A stretch of 38,284 bases of DNA from a virus. The stretch lies in the IMG/VR virus record IMGVR_UViG_3300043540_000799, positions 1-38,284 of that record. The stretch is one strand, 5' to 3'. Below the pieces are notes generated by a model. It was not told the origin of the DNA and did not search any database. It saw nothing but the letters and a program-made list of their open reading frames with translations. Both the position numbers and the translations under genes were made by a program. Shown one piece after another: positions 1 to 7,522 of this stretch. Positions within the stretch are counted from its first letter, which is position 1. Every line of letters starts with the position of its first letter.

Positions 1-2
1 CC

Positions 3-71
3 GCGCTTCTCGCGCATCAGGCCAAGTTCGCCGTCGGCGGCGATCTTGACCCCGCCCGCAAGGCTGCATAG
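3..71 (+). CDS. C-terminal end of an unidentified gene (5' truncated by window)
   Basis: An open frame runs in from the left edge and stops at TAG (69-71). It encodes about 22 residues ending in DPARKAA. The codons are strongly G/C at third positions, as in the phage structural genes downstream, while the other two forward frames look non-coding here. Its place upstream of the portal gene would suit a terminase or another packaging gene, but nothing in the short fragment identifies it. Both the coding call and the function are uncertain. Confidence 0.35.
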   Translation, partial: ALLAHQAKFAVGGDLDPARKAA

Positions 72-277
72 CCTCATCAACGAGCGACGCCCGCCAAGAG
101 CTTTTCAACATCGCGCGGGACATCCCCCTGGGGAGCAAAGAATTTTGATTCACCCAAAAGGTGAAAATCCGCATATACACATAAACGATCCAACTGGTGC
201 ACGGTTGGACAATAATGGGAATGTGGTCTCTCCCGAATCGTCGAGCGCACATTTGCCACTGCGTGGAGATTGACGCG
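72..277. other. Gene-free spacer with a short inverted repeat
   Basis: No convincing gene is seen in these 206 bases. The stretch is more A/T-rich than the flanks. It carries a 6-bp inverted repeat, TTCACC (149-154) and GGTGAA (160-165) around a CAAAA loop, which could be an operator half-site pair or a weak hairpin. A TTGATT at 145-150 resembles a -35 element, but no -10 sits at normal spacing. The spacer leads into a Shine-Dalgarno (GGAG at 265-268) for the next gene. Confidence 0.35.
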
Positions 278-568
278 ATGAGCCTTTTGCACGACGCGAC
301 CTTCAAAAAACTAGAATTGGATTGGAGTACGGGTCAGCTTACAATCTTTCTAACGTCCGCATTGCACCAAAATGAGGTACGTATCGTAGGAACCGGCGTC
401 ACTTCCGTTTCACTCGATCGAGAGTTTCCATGGGGCCGAAGCGTTTCGGTCAACGAATGCCTGATCGAGTCAACCGACGAGACCGCGACTCTTAAGCTGG
501 AAATGCAAAGTGGCGACAACGTCATTGCCTGCGGCATGAAATTCGTCGTGAATGTCGAAGCGCGCTGA
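278..568 (+). CDS. Small beta-rich protein of unknown function
   Basis: Encodes 96 residues. The ATG at 278 is chosen over an upstream in-frame ATG at 197 because GGAG (265-268) lies nine bases in front of it. The sequence alternates hydrophobic and polar residues like a beta-sandwich. It has a recognisable core FPWGRSVSVNE followed later by LEMQSGD. I have a general impression of similar small orphan proteins in proteobacterial accessory regions, sometimes near toxin/immunity loci, but I cannot name a family. Codon use is less G/C-biased at third positions than in the structural genes, suggesting an accessory (moron) gene. No signal peptide or membrane segment is visible. Confidence 0.6.
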   Translation: MSLLHDATFKKLELDWSTGQLTIFLTSALHQNEVRIVGTGVTSVSLDREFPWGRSVSVNECLIESTDETATLKLEMQSGDNVIACGMKFVVNVEAR

Positions 569-635
569 GAGTCAAGGCGCATCAGCGATGAGTTTGAACT
601 TGCAGAAGAGGGATCGCAAATACGGCGGAACAATC

Positions 636-974
636 ATGGAGTACATCCAGGCTGTTCCCTGCGAACTGCCCATCGACGCGGTTGGCTTGTGGCAAATTGC
701 CCCTGCTGGTCGATGCCGATTCGGCCTGTCCGGTGCTGATCTCACCGAATTCGTCAGCCGATGTGTCGCCGAGTTGCTGGCGCATGGCGCGAAACCCGTC
801 ATCGGCGGCGCCGGGACGGAATACGACTGGATTTACCAACCGCAATATGGCGAGACGAACGAAGAAATCCGCGATGCGGTCATGAAAGAATGGCTCTCCG
901 CAGGCGCGCCGGATTGCGATCCGGGCGGCCTCTGGTTCGCCTTGCCATCGCCCTATGTCGGAAACCGCGAATAG
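636..974 (+). CDS. Hypothetical protein upstream of the portal gene
   Basis: Encodes about 112 residues from ATG 636 (MEYIQAVPCEL), with GGCGGA seven bases upstream. In-frame ATGs at 552 and 588 are also possible but have poorer ribosome sites. The protein is acidic and soluble, with a helical middle (LTEFVSRCVAELLAHG) and a Trp/Gly/Pro-rich C-terminus. No family is recognised. It follows the 96-residue gene by 67 bases, so the two may form a small accessory pair. The 168 bases after it, up to the portal gene, hold no gene, only the portal Shine-Dalgarno near 1130-1135. Confidence 0.55.
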   Translation: MEYIQAVPCELPIDAVGLWQIAPAGRCRFGLSGADLTEFVSRCVAELLAHGAKPVIGGAGTEYDWIYQPQYGETNEEIRDAVMKEWLSAGAPDCDPGGLWFALPSPYVGNRE

Positions 975-1142
975 GCGACATTACAGTCCATCCGCGAAGT
1001 CTTCGCATTGGACCTGAAGGCGCCCGCCCACGGCGAGGCCTAGATCACGCGCGTCCTCCCCCAACTCCGAGAGCATCCGCAAACCTGATCGACCGGGTCG
1101 CTGCCGGCCCACCAAACACAATCAAACTCCCTGGAGCCAAAA

Positions 1143-2486
1143 ATGACCGAACGCGGCGCGGGCCTCCCCCGCTGGTCCCTTTCGCCTGCGGAATTTTCCG
1201 CCCGCGCCAGCGCCGCCACACAGGCCGGCGAAGACTGGTTCGGCCCCTCCAACCCCATCAACCCAGGCGCTCCGGATGACGTTGCGGGCCGCCAGTGGGA
1301 TTTTCCCGCCGGCTACAACCTTTCCACGCGCGCCCGTGGTTATGAACAGATTTCCTTCGCCGACCTCCGCGCGCTCGCCGACGCCTACGACCTGCTGCGC
1401 CTCGTCATCGAGACGCGCAAAGATCAGGTCGAGCGCATGAACTGGACCGTTCGGCCCAAACCGGGCCGCACCGCCGACGCGGAAACCATCGCCCGCGTGG
1501 AAACTTTCTTGCAAAGCCCGGACGGCGCCCACGACTGGAGCGCCTGGCTGCGCATGCTGCTCGAAGACCTGTTCGTCATCGACGCCCCCGCGCTCTGGTG
1601 CGAGCGCGACCGCGCCGGCAACCTTCTGGCCCTGCACCCCCTCGACGGCGCCACCATAAAGCCGGTGCTGGACTTTTGGGGCCGCACCCCGCGCCCGTTC
1701 ATGCAGGACGGCAGAACAATCTACCCCGTCGCCTACCAGCAAATTCTAAAAGGCCTGCCGGCGGTCGATTACACCACCCGCGACATCCTTTATCGCCCGC
1801 GCAACCCGCGCAGCGCCCGCGCCTACGGTTTTTCGCCAGTCGAACAGATCATCGCCACGGTCAACATCGGCCTGAAGCGCCAGTTGCACCAACTCAATTA
1901 CTACACCGAGGGCAACATCCCCGAGAGCCTGATCGGCGTGCCCGACTCCTGGACCCCCGATCAGATCAAGAATTTTCAGGATTATTGGGACCTCTATTTC
2001 GACGGCGACCTCGCAAGGCGCCGCCGCGCAAAATTCGTCCCCGGCGGCGTCGCCAAAACCTTTATTCAGACCAAAGAGCCCGAACTGAAAAACGCCTTCG
2101 ACGAATGGATCGCCCGCGTCGTCTGTTTCGCCTTCTCGGTCTCGCCGCAGCCTTTCATCAACCAGATGAACCGCTCGACCAGCGAGACGCAGTCGCAAAT
2201 GTCCAACGAGGAGGGCCTGCAACCCATCCTCGCCTGGATCAAGCGCCTCTGCGACACGATCCTCATCCAGCTTGGCGCCCCAAACCTCGAATTCGCCTGG
2301 CGCAACGAAGCCGCGATCGATCCCACGGTCCAGCGCGAAAATCTGGTCGCCCTGGTCAATTCCGGGATGATGACCCGCCGCCGCGCCGCCCAGATCATGG
2401 GCGAAATCTTGCCGAACGATCCCATGGCGGACGTGTTGACCGTGACGACAGGGCAGGGAGTTGCTAAATTGAGCGTCGATGCCTGA
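1143..2486 (+). CDS. Phage portal protein (HK97/lambdoid type)
   Basis: Encodes 447 residues, a usual portal length. The portal forms the dodecameric ring at one capsid vertex through which DNA is packaged and to which the tail joins. Family features are visible: an N-terminal stretch followed by LVIETRKDQVERMNW; a middle with DILYRPRNPRS and GFSPVEQI; the helix LKRQLHQLNYYTEGNIPE; and FINQMNRSTSETQ ahead of the helical C-terminus, matching portal proteins of the PF04860-like superfamily. CTGGAG at 1130-1135 is a good ribosome site. The stop overlaps the next gene by eight bases. Terminase is expected just upstream but is absent, displaced by small accessory genes. Confidence 0.9.
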   Translation: MTERGAGLPRWSLSPAEFSARASAATQAGEDWFGPSNPINPGAPDDVAGRQWDFPAGYNLSTRARGYEQISFADLRALADAYDLLRLVIETRKDQVERMNWTVRPKPGRTADAETIARVETFLQSPDGAHDWSAWLRMLLEDLFVIDAPALWCERDRAGNLLALHPLDGATIKPVLDFWGRTPRPFMQDGRTIYPVAYQQILKGLPAVDYTTRDILYRPRNPRSARAYGFSPVEQIIATVNIGLKRQLHQLNYYTEGNIPESLIGVPDSWTPDQIKNFQDYWDLYFDGDLARRRRAKFVPGGVAKTFIQTKEPELKNAFDEWIARVVCFAFSVSPQPFINQMNRSTSETQSQMSNEEGLQPILAWIKRLCDTILIQLGAPNLEFAWRNEAAIDPTVQRENLVALVNSGMMTRRRAAQIMGEILPNDPMADVLTVTTGQGVAKLSVDA

Positions 2487-2694
2487 AGACTTCGCTCATA
2501 TCGTCACCATTGACAGGAACTCGCGCAAACTGTCGATTGATCGGCTGCACCCCGACGGGAGTCGAGTGTTCCTAACATCGGTGGCTTTGCCGACGTCGGA
2601 AGGCAGCGAAGCCGTGATCGACAAGTTCGCATTCGAGCTTGGAGAAAATCTCCTTCTCGACTCGCCGGCAGCGCGCGAACTCTTGGGGCTTTAA
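2479..2694 (+). CDS. Small hypothetical protein overlapping the portal gene
   Basis: Encodes 71 residues beginning at an ATG inside the last codons of the portal gene (eight-base overlap), which suggests translational coupling. The sequence has a beta-like first half (AHIVTIDRNSRKLSIDRL) and an acidic, Leu-rich second half. No family is recognised. It opens a three-gene accessory group (2479-3490) between the portal and hisC whose codon choice is less G/C-biased than that of the structural genes. It may not be a virion gene. Confidence 0.5.
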   Translation: MPEDFAHIVTIDRNSRKLSIDRLHPDGSRVFLTSVALPTSEGSEAVIDKFAFELGENLLLDSPAARELLGL

Positions 2695-2768
2695 TCGAGC
2701 GACGCGACGTTCTCCACGACGCACGTTGAATGGAACGAGGACGCCAACGACCTCTTTCCTAAGAGGCA

Positions 2769-3008
2769 ATGACCGAAATGCCGATTGATCCTGTACGCGC
2801 AAAGAAAATATCGGACCTCGCGTTCCGCGCCTCCGACGACCTCAATTCGATCCTTATCGAATTGCTTGACGGCGCTGACGCGGAAAAAGCGGCCGAAGCG
2901 AAGAAATTGATCGGATCGCTTCTCGACGAAATCTATTTCGCTATCTTGCGCCCCATTTATGAGCACTATCCTGATCTCGCGCCGGAGGATTTGCGAACAA
3001 AGCCATGA
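2769..3008 (+). CDS. Small helical hypothetical protein
   Basis: Encodes 79 residues, almost entirely predicted helix, with charged heptad-like stretches (DAEKAAEAKKLIGSLLDEI) and no membrane segment. It overlaps the next gene by four bases (ATGA at 3005-3008), so the two are probably co-translated. That next gene is DUF4279-like, so this could be its partner. I cannot name a family or function. Confidence 0.55.
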   Translation: MTEMPIDPVRAKKISDLAFRASDDLNSILIELLDGADAEKAAEAKKLIGSLLDEIYFAILRPIYEHYPDLAPEDLRTKP

Positions 3009-3490
3009 GCGCCAAAGCCGACCCACGATCTTGTTTCAGAGCAAGCCTACGTCTGTGGAGCGACACCGAACCGTTGGCGCCGCTGCTGCGCGCCATCGGA
3101 TGGGACTGGAAAAACGTCCACGTCAAGGGTGAACTGGTTCCCGCCAGGGGTCGAACGCCGGCGCGTCTCGCGCAAAGACATTACGCATCCTCCAACGACC
3201 CGCGCCACGAAGACATTCAAGACATCATTCCGGTCATCGCGCACTGGCTCGATGAAATAGAAAGCCAAGCGTCATCGATGATCGCGCTCGCTTTGACGGG
3301 AACGATCGAAGCCGTGCTTTGGATCGCCATCTTCGGCGACGATGAGATCGCGACGCCCGATCTCCCGGCCGAACTCGACACAAGGGCCAGGAGAGTGGGC
3401 GTGCAAATCCTGCTGGAAAACTACACAACGCCCGACCCGGAAGACGGCAACTCCACCAAGCTGTTCTTGGGGACAAGCAGACAACGCTGA
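3005..3490 (+). CDS. DUF4279-like protein, possible immunity or accessory protein
   Basis: Encodes 161 residues. The order of elements fits DUF4279 proteins: an N-terminal strand (CFRASLRLWSD), a segment about a leucine-rich 'index' region with paired basic residues (HVKGELVPARGRTPA), then a helix beginning around IIPVIAHWLDEIESQ, a hydrophobic strand pair (AVLWIAIFGDD), and a final Leu/Asp strand. DUF4279 members are small cytoplasmic proteins often found in accessory and toxin-immunity settings; their biochemical role is not established. The gene overlaps its upstream neighbour by four bases. It ends only four bases from the convergent hisC stop, with no clear terminator between. The family call is by eye. 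Confidence 0.55.
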   Translation: MSAKADPRSCFRASLRLWSDTEPLAPLLRAIGWDWKNVHVKGELVPARGRTPARLAQRHYASSNDPRHEDIQDIIPVIAHWLDEIESQASSMIALALTGTIEAVLWIAIFGDDEIATPDLPAELDTRARRVGVQILLENYTTPDPEDGNSTKLFLGTSRQR

Positions 3491-3494
3491 CCGA

Positions 3495-4553
3495 TCAGCC
3501 CAAAATTTCGCGCAACGCCCCGATCAACCGATCCGTCTGCTCCGCCGTCCCCACAGTAATGCGCAAAAAATCCGCGATGCGCGGCGCGTTAAAATGCCGA
3601 ACCAGCACCGCCCGCTCGCGCAAAGCCTTCGCCAAATCCGCGCCGCCAAAAGCCCCGTGCCGCGCAAACACAAAATTCGCAGCTGACGGCAACACCTCGA
3701 AGCCAAGCCCCAAGAGCGCGTCAGTCATCCGCACGCGCTCGGCCACAATCTTCGCCAACCCCGCCTGAAAATACTCTTCATCCTCGACTGAAGCGATGGC
3801 CCCGGCCTGTGCGATGCGCCCGACCGGATAGGAGTTAAAACAGTTCTTGACCCGCGAAAGCGCCTCGATCAGCCCGGCGTCGCCAATCGCATAGCCGACC
3901 CGCAGCCCCGCCAGCGCCCGTGATTTCGAAAACGTCCGCACCACCAGCAAATTCCTGAATTCCGCGATCAGCGGAATGGCCGTCTCGCCGCCGAAATCCA
4001 CATAAGCCTCGTCCACCACCACGGGTATCGCGCCATTGGCGCCGACGAGCCGCGCGATTTCGGCGCGCGACAGCGCGATGCCGGTGGGCGCGTTGGGATT
4101 GGCGAACACAATGGCCCCCGCCGTATCTAAGCAGAAATCGTCCACCCGAATCCGCATGCCCTCATCGAGCGCCGCCGTCTCATAGGCGATGTCATAAAGC
4201 TTCGCCCACACCGGATAGAAAGAATAGGTCACGTCGGGCGCGAGCAAGGGGCGATCCTGCTTCAGCAACGCCACAAAAACATGCGCCAGAACCTCGTCGG
4301 AACTGTTGCCGACAAACACGTTCTCCGGAGCGACCCCATGATATCCAGCCAAAACGGCCCGCAACGCCGCTGACTCCGGATCGGGATAAAGCCGCAGCGA
4401 GTCGGCCGCCGCCTCGCGCATGGCCGCGATCGCCCGCGGCGAGGGCGGCAATGGCGACTCATTGGTGTTGAGTTTCACCAACCCTTCCATGCGCGGCTGT
4501 TCGCCGGGGGTGTAGGGGCTCAACCCCTTCGCCTTGTCGCTCCAGAACTGCAT
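3495..4553 (-). CDS. hisC: Histidinol-phosphate aminotransferase
   Basis: Encodes 352 residues, a full-length fold-type I PLP aminotransferase. HisC converts imidazole-acetol phosphate and glutamate to histidinol phosphate; family members may also act on aromatic amino-acid precursors. Visible motifs are KLNTNESPLPPSP near residue 27, the PLP-phosphate site GNSSDEV near 82, ANPNAPTG (151-158), DEAYVDFGG (181-189), and the Schiff-base lysine K210 in TFSKSRALAGLRVGYA with the phosphate/carboxylate arginine at R218. On the reverse strand a GGGAAG ribosome site precedes the ATG. It is the only reverse-strand gene in the window and sits between portal and protease, so it interrupts the head operon. 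All key residues are intact, so it is probably functional cargo. Assignment within the HisC/aromatic aminotransferase group is fairly, not absolutely, sure. Confidence 0.93.
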   Translation of the reverse strand: MQFWSDKAKGLSPYTPGEQPRMEGLVKLNTNESPLPPSPRAIAAMREAAADSLRLYPDPESAALRAVLAGYHGVAPENVFVGNSSDEVLAHVFVALLKQDRPLLAPDVTYSFYPVWAKLYDIAYETAALDEGMRIRVDDFCLDTAGAIVFANPNAPTGIALSRAEIARLVGANGAIPVVVDEAYVDFGGETAIPLIAEFRNLLVVRTFSKSRALAGLRVGYAIGDAGLIEALSRVKNCFNSYPVGRIAQAGAIASVEDEEYFQAGLAKIVAERVRMTDALLGLGFEVLPSAANFVFARHGAFGGADLAKALRERAVLVRHFNAPRIADFLRITVGTAEQTDRLIGALREILG

Positions 4554-4654
4554 TCTCGTCTTCCCGCCGCCGCGAAAAACCGCGGCTCCCGCACCGTTTA
4601 GAAAAATTGGCCGGCGACGTCAAAGCGCCGGAGCAGCAAAGGAGCGCGCTCCAA

Positions 4655-5647
4655 GTGACCGAACGATTGCAAATGTTCATCCCTCTGCGAAAAGCCGACG
4701 CCGCCCAGCGTCTGGTCTACGGCTACGCGACCGCCGAAGCCCCCGACCGCGCCGGCGAAATCTGCGACTACGCCAGCACCAAGCCCCATTACCAGGCCTG
4801 GTCCAAGACCTTCGCCAAGGCCACCGACGGCAAAAGCCTCGGCAATGTCCGCGCCATGCACGGCGCCGTCGCGGCAGGCAAGATCGCCTCCATCCGCTTC
4901 AACGACGCCGAGAAGCGCATCGAGATCGCCGCGAAAATCATCGACGACGACGAATGGCGCAAGGTCGAGGAGGGCGTCTACACCGGCTTCTCCCAGGGCG
5001 GCGCCTATCTGAAACGCTGGCCCGATCCCGAAAACCCCGATCTCATCCGCTACACGGCCAAGCCCAGCGAAATCTCGCTGGTCGATCTGCCCTGCCTGCC
5101 CGAAGCCAGCTTCGAACTGGTCAAGGCCGACGGCGCCAGCGAAACCCGCGCCTTCGCGCAGAAAACCCCGACGGCGATGCGCGACTGGCTGAAAGGCAAC
5201 ATCGAAAACGGCGCCCCGGCCGCCGAACTCATCGGCGATTTCTTCGACGCGCTCGAACACGATCTCAACGCCGATCCCATCCATGACGACGGCCTCACGG
5301 CGCTGCTCGCGCGGCTGAAAAGCGAAGTCGTCACCGCGCTCGCCCCCCGCCCGACGCAAAAATTCGCCGCCGCCGATCCGCGCCTGGACAAGCTCAGCCT
5401 CGAAGCCGACGCCCTGCGCAAGCTCACCGCCGAACTGAAGCCCAAACTCGCCGAACTCGCCGCGCGCGTCGAAGCGCTGGAACGCGCGCCCGCGCCGCCG
5501 CCGCTGATGCCCGGCACTGCGGCGGTCTCCAAGTCGGCGGCCTCGGGCCTCGACGCGCTCGCGGCGGAACTTTCGCGGCTGTCGCCCGAAAAAGCCTCGC
5601 TGGTCCTGATCAAGGCCGCCCAGTCCCAGCCGAAACGCTTCGGCTGA
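4655..5647 (+). CDS. Prohead protease fused to a scaffold-like coiled coil (XkdF-like)
   Basis: Encodes about 330 residues. GTG at 4655 is chosen because AGGAG lies at 4640-4644; a TTG at 4607 and ATG at 4673 are alternatives. The N-terminal half looks like a herpes-assemblin-type serine protease: YGYATAEAPDRAGEI, a candidate catalytic His (H69, RAMHG), a candidate Ser (S113, GFSQGG), and the diagnostic PSEISLVDLPCLPEASF near 138. The C-terminal half has a charged Leu/Ala coiled coil around residues 240-290 and a Pro/Ala linker, typical of a scaffolding domain. It would act inside the procapsid, templating assembly and then cleaving scaffold and capsid N-termini. It is divergent from hisC, 101 bases away, and 87 bases upstream of the capsid gene. 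Confidence 0.8.
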   Translation: MTERLQMFIPLRKADAAQRLVYGYATAEAPDRAGEICDYASTKPHYQAWSKTFAKATDGKSLGNVRAMHGAVAAGKIASIRFNDAEKRIEIAAKIIDDDEWRKVEEGVYTGFSQGGAYLKRWPDPENPDLIRYTAKPSEISLVDLPCLPEASFELVKADGASETRAFAQKTPTAMRDWLKGNIENGAPAAELIGDFFDALEHDLNADPIHDDGLTALLARLKSEVVTALAPRPTQKFAAADPRLDKLSLEADALRKLTAELKPKLAELAARVEALERAPAPPPLMPGTAAVSKSAASGLDALAAELSRLSPEKASLVLIKAAQSQPKRFG

Positions 5648-5668
5648 GCCCTGCCTCAACGCATGTCC

Positions 5669-5699
5669 TTCACGCGAAGCGGCGTCCGCTTCGCGTGAA
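5669..5699. repeat. Perfect intergenic palindrome (14-bp stem, 3-base loop)
   Basis: The arms TTCACGCGAAGCGG (5669-5682) and CCGCTTCGCGTGAA (5686-5699) pair perfectly around CGT. There is no T-tract, so this is not a classical terminator. The core GCGAA..GGC..CCGCTTCGC..TGAA recurs at 10765-10801, including the flanking GTC on the left and GCT..TGAA on the right. It therefore looks like a member of a dispersed intergenic palindrome family of the host chromosome. It sits between the protease and capsid genes, where it could also shape mRNA stability. Confidence 0.8.
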
Positions 5700-5734
5700 A
5701 ATGCTCCTGAAATCGCAACAGAGAAAGCAAGTCC

Positions 5735-7243
5735 ATGACCGCAATGCAGAACGCGCTGGAATTGAAGGAAGCCATCCGCAAGTCGCAGCTCAATCCGCTC
5801 TCCGACCCGCGCTTCGCCACCTTGGAGAAATCCACTTTCAGCGAACCCGCCTCCGCGACCACCGGCCTCGCCTATTACGACCTCGAGGCCGGCGCCAAAC
5901 TTCTCTTCCCGGTTCTGACGCCCTTGCGGAATTCCATCCCGCGCGTCTCCGGCAAGGGCGGCGTGCAGGCCGCCTGGCGCGCCATCACCGCCATCAATTC
6001 GACGGGTCTGCGCATCGGCGTGTCCGGCGGCAACCGCGGCGGCGTCGCCGCGATGACCACCAAGGACTACATCGCCAACTACAAGGGCCTCGGCATCGAG
6101 ACCAGCGTGGATTTCGAGGCGCAATACGCCGGCCAGGGCTTTGACGACCTCCGGGCGCTCGCCGCCCAGACCGGCCTGGAAGCCCTGATGATCGGCGAAG
6201 AGGCCATGATCCTTGGCGGCAACGGTTCGCTGGCGCTGGGAACGACGGGAACGCCGACTCTGGCCGCCTCGACCACCGGCGGTTCGCTCGCCACGTCCAC
6301 GCTGTCGGTCATCTGCGTCGCCCTGAGCCACGAAGGCCTGATCAACGCCTCCGTCAGCGGCGGCATCCAGGCGCAGATCACCCGCACCAACGCCGACGGC
6401 ACTTCGGACAGCTTCGGCGGCGGCGCGGCGCAGAAATCCGCCAACGCCACCGTCAGCGTCACCGGCCCCTCGGGCTCGGTCAGCGCCTCCGTGGCCGTCA
6501 AGTCCGGCGCGGCCGGCTATGCCTGGTTCTGGGGCGCGGCCGGCTCCGAACTGCTCGGCGCCGTCACCACCATCAATTCCGTGGTGATCGCCGCGACCGC
6601 GACGGGAACGCAGACGGCGGCCTCGCTGCCCGCCGCCGACTGGTCGGTCAACGCGCTCGCCTTCGACGGCCTGCTCACCCAGGCCTTCGCTTCGGGATCG
6701 GGCTCGCTGGTCATCACCCAGCCCAACGGCGTCGCGGGCGCCGGCACGCCGCTCACCGCCGACGGCGCCGGCGGCATCGTCGAGATCGAGAACGTCCTCA
6801 AGACCAATTGGGACAATTACCGCCTGTCGCCGGACGAAGTCTGGGTCTCCTCGCAGGAGGCCATGAACATCTCGAAGAAGGTGCTGTCGGCCGGCTCCAA
6901 CGCCGCGCAGCGCTTCATTTTCGACGCCACCGACCAGGCCTTCGCCGGCGGCGTGATGGCCACCACCTACAAGAACAAATATTCGATGGCCGGCCCCAAG
7001 TCGCTCGACATCAAGGTCCATCCCAACATGCCCGCGGGCACGATGCTGTTCCTCACGCGGCAGCTGCCCTATCCGCTGGCCAATGTCGGCAACGTCATCC
7101 AGATGCGCACCCGCCAGGATTATTACCAGATCGAATGGCCGCTGCGCTCGCGCCGTTACGAATACGGCGTCTACGCCGACGAAGTGCTGCAGCATTATTT
7201 CCCGCCGTCCATGTCGGTGATCACCAACATCGGCAACGGCTGA
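5735..7243 (+). CDS. Major capsid protein with a large inserted domain
   Basis: Encodes 502 residues, longer than usual for an HK97-fold capsid protein (about 280-400). The N-terminal part (to about 160) has the helical start followed by AAWRAITAINSTGLRIG and GIETSVDFEAQYAGQGFDDLR. The C-terminal part (from about 346) has VEIENVLKTNWDNYRLSPD, MPAGTMLFLTRQLPYP, and a final YQIEWPLRSRRYEYGVYADE. Between them, residues 163-345 are very rich in Gly, Ala, Ser, Thr and Val, with beta-strand periodicity, and look like an inserted surface or Ig-like domain. Its place after the protease and before the connector is the normal one. The call rests on gene order and sequence character. Only a weak ribosome site (GAGAAAG) is seen. 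Confidence 0.85.
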   Translation: MTAMQNALELKEAIRKSQLNPLSDPRFATLEKSTFSEPASATTGLAYYDLEAGAKLLFPVLTPLRNSIPRVSGKGGVQAAWRAITAINSTGLRIGVSGGNRGGVAAMTTKDYIANYKGLGIETSVDFEAQYAGQGFDDLRALAAQTGLEALMIGEEAMILGGNGSLALGTTGTPTLAASTTGGSLATSTLSVICVALSHEGLINASVSGGIQAQITRTNADGTSDSFGGGAAQKSANATVSVTGPSGSVSASVAVKSGAAGYAWFWGAAGSELLGAVTTINSVVIAATATGTQTAASLPAADWSVNALAFDGLLTQAFASGSGSLVITQPNGVAGAGTPLTADGAGGIVEIENVLKTNWDNYRLSPDEVWVSSQEAMNISKKVLSAGSNAAQRFIFDATDQAFAGGVMATTYKNKYSMAGPKSLDIKVHPNMPAGTMLFLTRQLPYPLANVGNVIQMRTRQDYYQIEWPLRSRRYEYGVYADEVLQHYFPPSMSVITNIGNG

Positions 7244-7259
7244 TTTTTCGCCGCGCCGC

Positions 7260-7286
7260 CGCCGTCCCGGCCCGACCGGGACGGCG
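7260..7286 (+). terminator. Hairpin after the capsid gene, terminator- or processing-like
   Basis: The arms CGCCGTCCCGG (7260-7270) and CCGGGACGGCG (7276-7286) form a perfect 11-bp GC-rich stem around CCCGA. No T-run follows, so efficient intrinsic termination is unlikely. A partial terminator or an RNA-stabilising hairpin that raises capsid message relative to downstream genes fits better. It lies 16 bases after the capsid stop. Confidence 0.55.
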
Positions 7287-7307
7287 CTCCTCCCCGCCGT
7301 CCCGCAA

Positions 7308-7520
7308 ATGGATCGACCAATGAAATTTCAGGCTCCTCCCGGCGTCACCGCGCTGTCCTGCGCGGGCGAGGACATCATCCCCGACGCCCAAGGTTGTTTC
7401 GAAGCGGCGGAAAATCTGGCCGACGACCTTGTCGCCCACGGCTGCGTTCCCGCGCCGCCCGAAGCCGACGCCAACACATCGCGCGCGAAGAAGCAAAAGC
7501 GCGCCGAGAAAGCGGATTGA
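7308..7520 (+). CDS. Small phage protein between capsid and connector
   Basis: Encodes 70 residues from ATG 7308; an in-frame ATG at 7320 gives 66. The pattern MKFQAPPGVTALSCAGEDI, then a short acidic segment and DDLVAHGC, resembles small proteins commonly encoded directly after capsid genes in siphoviruses, where a Gly-Val-x-x-(V/L)-S motif is followed by a 'hinge' ending in HG. The C-terminus is Lys/Arg/Ala-rich (RAKKQKRAEKAD). The role is unknown and a minor head component is likely. It ends two bases before the connector start. Confidence 0.65.
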   Translation: MDRPMKFQAPPGVTALSCAGEDIIPDAQGCFEAAENLADDLVAHGCVPAPPEADANTSRAKKQKRAEKAD

Positions 7521-7522
7521 CC

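Noticed and set aside
3487-3498. CTGA..TCAG inverted repeat at the hisC/DUF4279-like convergence, considered as bidirectional terminator
   Set aside because: The stem is only 4 bp, without T-runs on either side.
5669-5699. Palindrome considered as intrinsic terminator before the capsid gene
   Set aside because: No T-tract follows, and terminating here would block capsid expression unless a new promoter followed; none is seen.
4598-7195. Very long reverse-strand open frame (865 codons) opposite the protease and capsid genes
   Set aside because: Its codons are the complement of strongly GC-biased forward genes. The protein is Arg/Gly/Ala-rich with no recognisable domain, and the forward products are clear phage proteins.
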